From CAYZYO01 sp964482585 (lineage in GTDB: Bacteria; Bacillota; Syntrophomonadia; Syntrophomonadales; Syntrophomonadaceae), in assembly GCA_964482585.1 (NCBI GenBank), contig CAYZYO010000138.1:1-5065 (forward strand): a stretch of 5,065 nucleotides of DNA, read 5' to 3'. Under the pieces are notes generated by a model. It saw only the letters and a program-made list of their open reading frames with translations, made no database searches and had not been told where the DNA came from. This document shows, piece by piece, positions 1 to 5,065 of this stretch (position 1 is its first letter; every line of letters begins with the position of its first letter). The translations under genes and the position numbers were made by a program.

Positions 1-17
1 TTCGCCGCATAGTCTTA

Positions 18-623
18 ATGGAAGAGAGAATCTGCAATTGTGATCGTTGTCCATCATTGATCAAGTGTATTAGAAAACCTTCCTTGGGGAAGGGTGAATT
101 AGAACCGGAAATGGTTTTTGTTTTTGAGTCTGGTAGTACTTTTACCAATAGTATTGACAATATAATTGAACTGCGAAATTTATTTAAAAGTGAGTTTAAT
201 ATTGCGAAAATATATCATACCTATATGGTTAGATGTCAGCCGAAAGCATGTACTGTCCGTTATGGTGTTAGTTGTTACACCAATAGCAGGTTACTGGACA
301 AGGGGAACAGGTGTATTTTGAGCGGCAAACTCTGTGAAGGTATCCCGATTAAACCTAGTACTGAAGAGATATTTGCATGTTTACCGTTTCTGCTTGAAGA
401 AATAGAAATATTAAGCCCTAATTATTTAATCTTATTTGGGGCAAGAGTATCAGAGTTTGTTCTAAGGTCATTTGGCATATTTAGTGATATTGAATTAGGA
501 AAGCGATATGAGTTTAATAAAAAGGTTATATTAACCACGGTATATGAACAAGATTTCGGTATTGAGGAATGCAAACAAGTGCAGGAATTAATGTCTAAAC
601 CTCTTGAAGCCTCTGAACTCTAA
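18..623 (+). CDS. Divergent family 4-like uracil-DNA glycosylase superfamily protein, probably catalytically altered
   Basis: Family 4 uracil-DNA glycosylases remove uracil from DNA and carry a [4Fe-4S] cluster. This 201-residue protein keeps the framework: C8-x2-C11 at the N terminus, RCQPK with C73 (family KCRPP), the PSTEEIFAC stretch ending in C121, then a helix and SPNYLILFGA at 133-142. C8, C11, C73 and C121 fit the four cluster ligands. Both active-site motifs are missing: the GEAPG-type motif reads FESGS (36-40), and the C-terminal HPS/HPA motif reads VYEQD (175-179). About 30 extra residues between K76 and P113 add C78, C86, C99 and C106. I infer an Fe-S DNA-binding or structural protein, or an enzyme with altered specificity. 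The start is uncertain: no ribosome binding site precedes ATG 18 and the frame is open to the window edge, so the N terminus could lie upstream. No terminator follows; repeat DNA begins 5 bases after the stop. Confidence 0.6.
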   Translation: MEERICNCDRCPSLIKCIRKPSLGKGELEPEMVFVFESGSTFTNSIDNIIELRNLFKSEFNIAKIYHTYMVRCQPKACTVRYGVSCYTNSRLLDKGNRCILSGKLCEGIPIKPSTEEIFACLPFLLEEIEILSPNYLILFGARVSEFVLRSFGIFSDIELGKRYEFNKKVILTTVYEQDFGIEECKQVQELMSKPLEASEL

Positions 624-627
624 AAAC

Positions 628-659
628 TAACCCCCTCATGCCCAGAGGATACAACCACT
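628..659 (+). repeat. Left arm of a long inverted repeat
   Basis: The 32 bases here match the reverse complement of 1480-1510 at 29 aligned positions, with one single-base indel and two substitutions. The conserved core is ATGCCCAGAGGA followed by ACAACCACT. The outer end starts with TAACCCC, 5 bases after the stop codon of the upstream gene. Confidence 0.88.
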
Positions 660-667
660 TATGAATA

Positions 668-702
668 TTAACCACAGATGAACACAGATTCACGCAGATA
701 TT
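668..702 (+). repeat. 10-bp periodic CACAGAT repeat, three units
   Basis: Three consecutive 10-mers share the CRCAGAT core: CACAGATGAA (673-682), CACAGATTCA (683-692) and CGCAGATATT (693-702). The leading TTAACCACAGAT (668-679) recurs exactly at 1015-1026 as a lone partial copy. Repeats of this ACCACAGATGAACACAGAT type occur dispersed in many bacterial genomes, as far as I recall; no function can be read from the sequence. Confidence 0.6.
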
Positions 703-814
703 TTTTGTTTTGATAGGTATCTGGAACAACATTATAATATTTTACCTTTAACTCTGCAGTTAATCGCTAATTCTTATTCAGTCTCCGATCAGCCGCAATT
801 CAGGGTGTTAGGGC

Positions 815-837
815 GGCGACTGGAGTCGCCTTTACGG
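815..837 (-). repeat. Small palindromic hairpin repeat, inverted copy (copy A)
   Basis: Bases 815-830 form a perfect 7-bp stem, GGCGACT paired with AGTCGCC, around a 2-base apex. Read on the minus strand the element is CCGTAAA followed by the stem, which aligns with the copy at 1381-1402 (CCGTAGA followed by GGAGACT and AGTCTCC). The third stem pair is C:G here and A:T there, a compensatory change that keeps the pairing. This copy is inverted relative to the others in the window. Confidence 0.72.
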
Positions 838-938
838 TTCTAACTGGTTGCTGCGGCTTTACCAAAACGTCAGTCGTGGCCAACTTATCTAAGTAAGGTG
901 ACTGTATTAAGCGATTATTTTCCTACCAACCAAATACG

Positions 939-976
939 AATGGGAATATAAAATTGTTCCCATTATTTTTATTTTC
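939..976 (+). terminator. Possible intrinsic terminator inside the repeat island
   Basis: AATGGGAA (939-946) pairs perfectly with TTCCCATT (957-964), with a further wobble and an A:T pair possible inside. A T-rich tail, ATTTTTATTTTC, follows directly at 965-976. The shape is that of a rho-independent terminator on the + strand, although the stem is only moderately GC-rich. No gene ends just upstream, so it may stop read-through from the gene at 18-623 or be a chance structure in AT-rich DNA. Confidence 0.4.
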
Positions 977-1061
977 TGAACATAATTTAAAATGGAGAAA
1001 GAATATATTTATAGTTAACCACAGATTTACCCGGGCCTTTAATACGGAAATGAAGTTTTTA

Positions 1062-1344
1062 GCGGTTGTCAAGCAGTAGTTGAGCAGTAGTTGAGCAGTA
1101 GTTGAGCAGTAGTCAAGCAGTAGTCAAGCAGTAGTTGAGCAATAGTTGAGCAGTAGTTGAGNNNNNNNNNNNNNNNNNNNNNNNNNNNNNNNNNNNNNNN
1201 NNNNNNNNNNNNNNNNNNNNNNNNNNNNNNNNNNNNNNNNNNNNNNNNNNNNNNNNNNNNNCAGTAGTCAAGCAGTAGTCAAGCAGTAGTTGAGCAATAG
1301 TTGAGCAGTAGTTGAGTAATAGTTGAGTAATAGTCAAGCAATAG
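1062..1344 (+). repeat. 11-bp tandem repeat array (GCAGTAG plus TTGA or TCAA), split by an assembly gap
   Basis: Eight perfect-length 11-bp units run from 1073 to 1160 and seven more from 1261 to 1337 (the first base of the seven is N), with a degenerate leading unit at 1062-1072 and a partial one at 1338-1344. Each unit is a 7-base core, GCAGTAG (variants GCAATAG and GTAATAG), followed by TTGA or its reverse complement TCAA. The order before the gap is TTGA three times, TCAA twice, TTGA three times. After the gap it is TCAA twice, TTGA four times, TCAA once. Because 11 is not a multiple of 3, every forward frame meets stop codons, so this is not protein-coding on the + strand. The minus strand is partly open only because of the repeat sequence. 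An 11-bp period is close to one helical turn, so repeated sites would face the same side of the DNA. Confidence 0.95.
1162..1261. other. Assembly gap of exactly 100 N
   Basis: Exactly 100 unknown bases lie within the tandem array, a conventional placeholder for a gap of unknown size. The 55 bases that end at 1161 are identical to the 55 bases that begin at 1262, so the real gap may be absent and the flanks may overlap. Confidence 0.97.
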
Positions 1345-1351
1345 TACCAGC

Positions 1352-1445
1352 TAGAGGAGACTTCAGTCTATATACCGTACCGTAGAGGAGACTTCAGTCT
1401 CCGGCTAGCTAGCCAGAATAATATCTAGAGGAGACTAAAGTTTCC
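1352..1445 (+). repeat. Three direct copies of the small hairpin repeat (copies B, C, D)
   Basis: The copies start at 1352, 1383 and 1426. The first two share the 18-mer TAGAGGAGACTTCAGTCT exactly. Copy C forms a perfect 7-bp stem (1387-1393 with 1396-1402). Copy D (1430-1436 with 1439-1445) keeps the stem with one G:T wobble and a changed AA apex. Copy B (1358-1362 with 1365-1369) keeps 5 pairs. Changes that preserve pairing argue that the hairpin, not only the sequence, is what is copied. Spacing between copies is irregular (31 and 43 bases), so this is a cluster, not a strict tandem array. Confidence 0.75.
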
Positions 1446-1479
1446 CCCTACAATACAAGATAAGGCTGTGTTTTTCATC

Positions 1480-1510
1480 AGTGGTTGTGTCCTCTGGGCA
1501 TGCGGGGTTA
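1480..1510 (-). repeat. Right arm of the long inverted repeat
   Basis: This is the inverted partner of 628-659, with the same core in reverse orientation (TCCTCTGGGCAT within it). Its outer end, GGGGTTA, sits about 20 bases before the TATAAT box proposed for the downstream gene. The inner side continues into TGATGAAAAACACAG on the minus strand, which loosely resembles the GATGAACACAG repeat beside the left arm. Confidence 0.88.
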
Positions 1511-1537
1511 ATAACAAACAAGAAAGTGGTATATAAT
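1508..1537 (+). promoter_or_regulatory. Possible promoter for the 127-residue gene, with overlapping palindrome
   Basis: A perfect TATAAT lies at 1532-1537. Eighteen bases upstream is TTAATA (1508-1513), a 4-of-6 match to the housekeeping -35 box. GGTAT-ATA-ATACC (1528-1540) is a perfect palindrome over the -10 box and could be an operator, though AT-rich palindromes arise easily. If real, transcription would start near 1544 and leave a leader of about 70 bases. The first bases of the -35 box are the end of the right inverted-repeat arm. Confidence 0.4.
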
Positions 1538-1616
1538 ACCAAAATACGAATACAATAATATATCCTTAATTATTCAAGATGAATAAATACGAGTATTAAG
1601 AAGGGGTGAAACGGTT

Positions 1617-2000
1617 GTGGGTGTACAGGATAATACTGCGGAAGTATTTACCGTCAATGAAAAGTTTTCCAAGAAATTAGGGGAAATTTGGGTAGTAACC
1701 TCGGGGGACATGCCCGAAGACCAGCTTCACAGCAGGTACCAGCTACAGCTGATATATGAGGTCATTGATGATGCCGGTACAGCTGTTGTTAATAATATGG
1801 ATATAACTGGACTCATTGCTAACCTGGAAGACAAAATTGATAATATGGAAATTCAGTTTTCTAATAGTTTAAATAGTATAGCCGAAAGTTTAATCAAGCT
1901 GGTTGATCTCCAGAGTAATTTTATTAAAGAGACAGTATTAATAAAACAAGAAATAAGTTCTTTACTACACCAATTAAATGAGACTGTAACCAGATTATAA
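1617..2000 (+). CDS. Hypothetical protein with a long C-terminal coiled coil
   Basis: I do not recognise this 127-residue protein. The start GTG 1617 is supported by AAGGGGTG at 1601-1608, 8 bases upstream. Residues 1-60 are mixed, with an aromatic and charged stretch around EIWVV (23-27) and QLQLIYEVI (42-50), probably a small folded domain. Residues 61-127 have hydrophobic residues at 3-4 spacing (I63, I67, L70, I74, M77, F81, L85, I88, L92, L95, F102, I109, I113, L116, L120, V124, L127) with polar residues between and no proline, as in an amphipathic helix or coiled coil. There is no signal peptide, membrane segment or cysteine, so it is probably cytoplasmic and oligomeric. It has its own likely promoter and a strong terminator, so it looks monocistronic. 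A structural, scaffolding or regulatory role is possible, but nothing in the sequence decides. Confidence 0.72.
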   Translation: MGVQDNTAEVFTVNEKFSKKLGEIWVVTSGDMPEDQLHSRYQLQLIYEVIDDAGTAVVNNMDITGLIANLEDKIDNMEIQFSNSLNSIAESLIKLVDLQSNFIKETVLIKQEISSLLHQLNETVTRL

Positions 2001-2073
2001 ATATTATCCGCAAATGAATAACTGCCTTTAAGACATTTTCCTGCTGTTAAACAATCGAATAATAAACCTGCAA

Positions 2074-2107
2074 AAGGTACAGCCCAAGCCTGTACCTTGT
2101 TCTTTTT
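2074..2107 (+). terminator. Strong rho-independent terminator
   Basis: AAGGTACAG (2074-2082) pairs perfectly with CTGTACCTT (2090-2098) around a 7-base loop, followed by GTTCTTTTTT (2099-2108). It ends transcription of the gene at 1617-2000. It lies only about 50 bases before the ATPase start, so it could also act as an attenuator in an ATPase leader. I found no partner anti-terminator sequence to support that. Confidence 0.85.
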
Positions 2108-2142
2108 TAGAGCAGTGTTGAATATGAATTGTAAAAAATTAA

Positions 2143-2150
2143 GTGGAGGC
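2143..2150 (+). promoter_or_regulatory. Ribosome binding site that fixes the ATPase start at ATG 2158
   Basis: GTGGAGGC contains GGAGG at 2145-2149, 8 bases before ATG 2158, which is ideal spacing. An alternative in-frame start at GTG 2143 would be part of this site and has no ribosome binding site of its own. I see no convincing promoter between the terminator and this site. Confidence 0.8.
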
Positions 2151-2157
2151 AGTATTG

Positions 2158-4872
2158 ATGAAGGATGTTCTATGGAGCCAAAAAACGGTTAAAGAAACTC
2201 TTAGTATTTTAGAAACTAATAGTGATAAAGGTCTTAGTAACCAACAGTGGAATAATCGACAGGAAATATATAAAAATGTCCTGGAAAATGATGCGAAAAT
2301 TAACCCGGTAATGATATTTATCAATCAGTTTACAGATACCATGGTATTAGTATTATTAGGGGCTACTGTGGTTTCTGGAATTATAGGTGATATGGCGGAT
2401 GCGGTAACTATCATGGCTATCGTAATAATTAATGCAGTACTTGGATTTATACAAGAATACCGGGCGGAACGTTCTCTAGAGGAGATTAAAAAACTGGCTT
2501 CACCTCATGCTCTAGTTCTAAGAGAAGGAAAAAAAATAAAAATACCGTCTGATCAGCTGGTTCCGGGCGATATCATTTTTATAGAAAGTGGTGATAAAAT
2601 ACCGGCCGATATCCGGCTGATTAAGTCCTATAATTTAGAAATAGAAGAGGCAGCACTTACCGGGGAATCAATTCCTGTTGAGAAAAGGGCGGAAGCTTTG
2701 CTTCCACCAGAAACCCCGCTTGCAGAACAATCTAATATGGGTTTTATGGGAACTTCAGTAACTAGAGGAAGAGGTACAGCAGTAGTTGTAGATACAGGTA
2801 TGCAAACGGTTATGGGGCAGATTGCAAAAATGATGAAAGAGACTGAAACAACTCTAACTCCACTGCAAATAAAGCTTGATCAGTTGGGTAAGGTTTTAAT
2901 AGTAATATGTTTAGCAGTATGTGCAATGGTTACTGTTTTGGGGATCTACCGGGGTGAACCGGTGATGGTAATGTTTATGGCAGGAATTAGCCTGGCAGTA
3001 GCCGCTATACCTGAAGGACTGCCGGCAATTGTAACTGTGGTATTAGCATTAGGTGTACAGAGAATGGCAAAAAGGAACGCGATTATTAGGAAACTCCCTG
3101 CTGTAGAAACTTTAGGCTGCACCACGGTAATTTGTTCCGATAAAACCGGTACTCTTACCCAGAATATCATGTCAGTTAAAAAATTAGCCACCATGGACAT
3201 GATAATGGATATTGAAGGTGAAGGATACGTACCTGAAGGCAGTTTTATGGTTGGGCAAAAAGTGGTTAACCCATTGAATAATAAGGCCTGCCGGTTGATT
3301 ATGGAAATAGCTTTTAATTGCAATAATTCGGGACTGCAAAAAGTTAATGGCAAATATGATGTAATTGGGGATCCAACTGAGGCCTCACTATTGGTAATGG
3401 CCCAAAAGGCGGGTATTAACAAAAGCTTTAACCGTATTCGAGAAATCCCCTTTGATTCAGAAAGAAAGATGATGAGCTGTTTGGTTGAAGTCAATGGAGA
3501 GTATTGGCTTTTTGCCAAGGGGGCCCTGGATGTTCTAGTTAATTCGTGTGCTTACGTTATGAAAAAAGAAAATACCTGTTTTTTGGGAGCTGACAATAGA
3601 AATCAGTTAATGGATTTACAGGAAGTATGGGCTAAAAATGCTTTAAGGATTCTCGGGTTTGCCTATAAAAAGGTATCTGCTCATCAAATAGATAGTATGA
3701 GTAATAAAGATTTGGAAACCGGACTGACTTTAGTGGGTATATGCGGGATGCTGGATCCTCCTCGCAAAGGTGCAGCCCAATCAGTTAAAGAGTGTTTAAG
3801 TGCAGGAATAATGCCAATAATGATTACCGGAGATCATCCAGCTACTGCTATGGCTATAGGTAGAGAAATTGGAATATCGCCAGGAAACCAGATAATAACC
3901 GGATATGATATTGATCATTTATCTGATGCAAAGCTTTACCAAAAGGCGATAACTGGCAGAATTTTTGCCAGGGTTTCTCCTGAGCATAAAAACCGTATTG
4001 TAAAGGTTCTAAAAAAACGGGAACATGTTGTGGCTATGACCGGAGATGGGGTTAATGATGCCCCAGCGTTAAAAACTGCAGATATCGGAATAGCTATGGG
4101 CATAACCGGGACTGAAGTAACTAAAGAGGCTTCGTCAATGGTTCTGGCTGATGATGATTTTTCAACTATTGTCCACGCTGTATATGAAGGCAGAGCTATA
4201 TATGATAATATAAGAAAGTTTATTAGATATCTCCTAGGGTGCAATATAGGTGAAGTTCTAGTAATGTTTCTGGCTTCACTTTTTGGTATGCCCTTACCAT
4301 TATTACCTATTCAAATTTTATGGGTAAATCTGGTTACTGATGGGTTGCCGGCCATGGCCCTGGGATTAGAACCTCCTGAGCCAAAAATAATGCAACGAAA
4401 ACCACGGCCGCGAACTGAAAATATATTTGCCCGGAGATTGGGACAGATTATTTTTACCCGGGGTTTTTATATAGCAATAATTACGCTGCTTACTTTTACT
4501 GTAGGTCTGATGTATGGTAAGTTTCATGGTGAAGAACAGTTACACCTGGCACGCACCATGGCTTTAACTACATTAGTTTTTGCCCAGTTGTTCTATGTTT
4601 TTGAATGCAGATCGGAGAATTACTCTCCTTTTGAACTGGGTTTTTTTAAGAATAAGTTCCTGATATTCGCGGTTTTAGCTTCTGTAATTATGCAATTAGC
4701 AGTAATATATTTACCGGTATTACAGGGTATATTTAAAACTGTAGCCCTGGAGTGGTGGCAGTGGTTAATAATATTGAGTGCTGCCGGGGTAAAACTTTTG
4801 TGGAAATATATGATATATGCCTGGTATAGAGCTTTAAACTCAGGCTTTAGTTATGTTAAAATTAATGTTTAG
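2158..4872 (+). CDS. P-type calcium-transporting ATPase, type IIA (SERCA-like)
   Basis: This 904-residue integral membrane pump uses ATP to expel cations, most likely Ca2+, from the cytoplasm. It is complete and of normal length for bacterial relatives such as Bacillus YloB and Listeria LMCA1. Domains in order: N-terminal cation-ATPase domain (about 1-50), helices M1-M2 (60-99), actuator domain with TGES 168-171, M3-M4 (245-298) with PEGLP (E286), phosphorylation domain with DKTGT (D328), nucleotide domain (GDPTE 404-408, FDSER 432-436, KGA with K454), DPPR 533-536, TGD 557-559 and TGDGVNDAP (D630, D634), then M5-M10 (690-890). The Ca2+ ligands of M4 to M6 are all present: E286, N696, E699, N724, T727, D728. 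Glu908 of SERCA aligns with Q810 in M8, so site I may be weaker or the stoichiometry different. It follows a strong terminator, so it needs its own promoter or read-through. Mn2+ as substrate is not excluded. Confidence 0.96.
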   Translation: MKDVLWSQKTVKETLSILETNSDKGLSNQQWNNRQEIYKNVLENDAKINPVMIFINQFTDTMVLVLLGATVVSGIIGDMADAVTIMAIVIINAVLGFIQEYRAERSLEEIKKLASPHALVLREGKKIKIPSDQLVPGDIIFIESGDKIPADIRLIKSYNLEIEEAALTGESIPVEKRAEALLPPETPLAEQSNMGFMGTSVTRGRGTAVVVDTGMQTVMGQIAKMMKETETTLTPLQIKLDQLGKVLIVICLAVCAMVTVLGIYRGEPVMVMFMAGISLAVAAIPEGLPAIVTVVLALGVQRMAKRNAIIRKLPAVETLGCTTVICSDKTGTLTQNIMSVKKLATMDMIMDIEGEGYVPEGSFMVGQKVVNPLNNKACRLIMEIAFNCNNSGLQKVNGKYDVIGDPTEASLLVMAQKAGINKSFNRIREIPFDSERKMMSCLVEVNGEYWLFAKGALDVLVNSCAYVMKKENTCFLGADNRNQLMDLQEVWAKNALRILGFAYKKVSAHQIDSMSNKDLETGLTLVGICGMLDPPRKGAAQSVKECLSAGIMPIMITGDHPATAMAIGREIGISPGNQIITGYDIDHLSDAKLYQKAITGRIFARVSPEHKNRIVKVLKKREHVVAMTGDGVNDAPALKTADIGIAMGITGTEVTKEASSMVLADDDFSTIVHAVYEGRAIYDNIRKFIRYLLGCNIGEVLVMFLASLFGMPLPLLPIQILWVNLVTDGLPAMALGLEPPEPKIMQRKPRPRTENIFARRLGQIIFTRGFYIAIITLLTFTVGLMYGKFHGEEQLHLARTMALTTLVFAQLFYVFECRSENYSPFELGFFKNKFLIFAVLASVIMQLAVIYLPVLQGIFKTVALEWWQWLIILSAAGVKLLWKYMIYAWYRALNSGFSYVKINV

Positions 4873-4957
4873 CAGGAGAAAATGTCAGTTTACTTGAAGA
4901 CAAGTGCAATGAACTTTTGTGAAATACAGTGGCTTAATGTAATCACCTTACCGGGCA

Positions 4958-5048
4958 GAACCGTAGACAGAACCGTAGGAACCATAGAGGCGGCTTAAGT
5001 AGCCCCCCCAGTTAACAGAAGTTGGGGGGGGCCGCCGCAGGAGGTGGC
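4958..5048 (+). repeat. GC-rich repeat cluster downstream of the ATPase: GAACCRTAG repeats and nested hairpins
   Basis: Three copies of GAACC(G/A)TAG lie at 4958-4966, 4970-4978 and 4979-4987. They lead into a degenerate copy (E) of the small hairpin repeat, GGCGGCT with AGTAGCC at 4989-5004. This overlaps a second hairpin, CCCCCCCA (5003-5010) with TGGGGGGG (5023-5030). GCCGCC (5031-5036) can close the outside by pairing with GGCGGC (4989-4994), or instead pair with GGTGGC (5043-5048). No T run follows, so it is not a standard terminator, although it could stall transcription after the ATPase. Bases 4873-4957 hold only a weak 5-bp hairpin (4892-4905) that I can identify. The last 17 bases are AT-rich and featureless. 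Confidence 0.62.
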
Positions 5049-5065
5049 GCGAACGGATAAAATAA

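Larger units (their letters stand above)
628..1510. mobile_element. Non-coding segment bounded by inverted repeats, MITE-like or composite repeat island
   Basis: This segment fills most of the gene-free stretch between the stop at 623 and the start at 1617. Its ends are near-perfect inverted repeats of 31-32 bp. It contains no credible coding region and no transposase. Inside it holds a 10-bp periodic repeat (673-702), an inverted copy of a small hairpin repeat (815-837), a terminator-like hairpin (939-976), an 11-bp tandem array with an assembly gap (1062-1344), and three direct copies of the hairpin repeat (1352-1445). I see nothing recognisable in 703-776 or 842-930. No clear target-site duplication flanks the ends. 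It could be a non-autonomous transposable element, or two oppositely oriented copies of a dispersed repeat that bracket other repeats by chance. If the gap is an artefact, the true length is about 730 bp. Confidence 0.45.

Noticed and set aside
1113..1337. Minus-strand open frame of 74 codons with an 11-residue repeat
   Set aside because: It is read through the 11-bp tandem array and 100 N. The open frame is a by-product of repeat composition, and no ribosome binding site is seen.
1062..1344. CRISPR array
   Set aside because: The unit is 11 bp with no unique spacers between repeats; it is a simple tandem array.
2001..2157. Mn2+ riboswitch (yybP-ykoY type) or other riboswitch before the ATPase
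   Set aside because: Such riboswitches can precede P-type ATPases, but the expected conserved loop sequences are not visible here. The terminator is explained by the upstream gene.
2143..2157. GTG 2143 as the start of the ATPase
   Set aside because: This GTG is part of the GGAGG ribosome binding site that serves ATG 2158 at 8-base spacing, and it has no upstream site of its own.
2946..3518. Long minus-strand open frame opposite the ATPase
   Set aside because: It lies wholly inside the well-supported ATPase gene and shows no recognisable motifs. The same holds for the shorter minus-strand frames at 2139-2324 and 3936-4244.
4892..4905. Hairpin ACTTG-AAGA-CAAGT as ATPase terminator
   Set aside because: The stem is only 5 bp and no T run follows directly.
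4882..4998. Possible 38-codon gene just after the ATPase, ATG 4882 to TAA 4998
   Set aside because: AGGAG at 4874-4878 is only 3 bases from the ATG, the last third is made of the GAACCRTAG repeat, and the protein has no recognisable feature.

Overview
The window reads as chromosomal DNA of a low-to-middle GC Gram-positive bacterium, most likely a clostridial member of the Bacillota. The evidence is AT-rich coding sequence, purine-rich ribosome binding sites of the GGAGG and AAGGGG type, a GTG start, a classical hairpin-plus-T terminator, and a SERCA-like calcium ATPase of the kind common in that phylum. I cannot name the genus from sequence alone. A run of exactly 100 N shows that this is scaffolded draft or metagenome assembly.

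Three genes, all on the + strand, are supported. The first (18-623) is a divergent member of the uracil-DNA glycosylase superfamily. It keeps the four iron-sulfur cysteines of family 4 but has lost both active-site motifs, and it carries an extra cysteine-rich insertion. The second (1617-2000) is an unrecognised 127-residue protein with a long predicted coiled coil, its own possible promoter and a strong terminator (2074-2107). The third (2158-4872) is a complete 904-residue P-type calcium-transporting ATPase, with start ATG 2158 chosen from its ribosome binding site.

Between the first two genes lie almost 1 kb without a convincing gene (624-1616), and this is the most unusual part. About 880 bp of it is bracketed by near-identical inverted repeats of about 31 bp (628-659 and 1480-1510). 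Inside are a 10-bp periodic repeat, copies of a small conserved hairpin in both orientations, a terminator-like hairpin, and an 11-bp tandem array (1062-1344) interrupted by the assembly gap. The 55 bases before the gap are identical to the 55 bases after it, which suggests that the gap is an artefact and the two contigs overlap. A further copy of the hairpin family lies in the GC-rich repeat DNA downstream of the ATPase (4958-5048).

The three genes do not look like one pathway or operon: they are separated by repeat DNA or a terminator and have unrelated roles. No CRISPR array, transposase, tRNA or rRNA is visible. The best candidate for something undescribed is the inverted-repeat-bounded non-coding segment, followed by the degenerate glycosylase-like protein.
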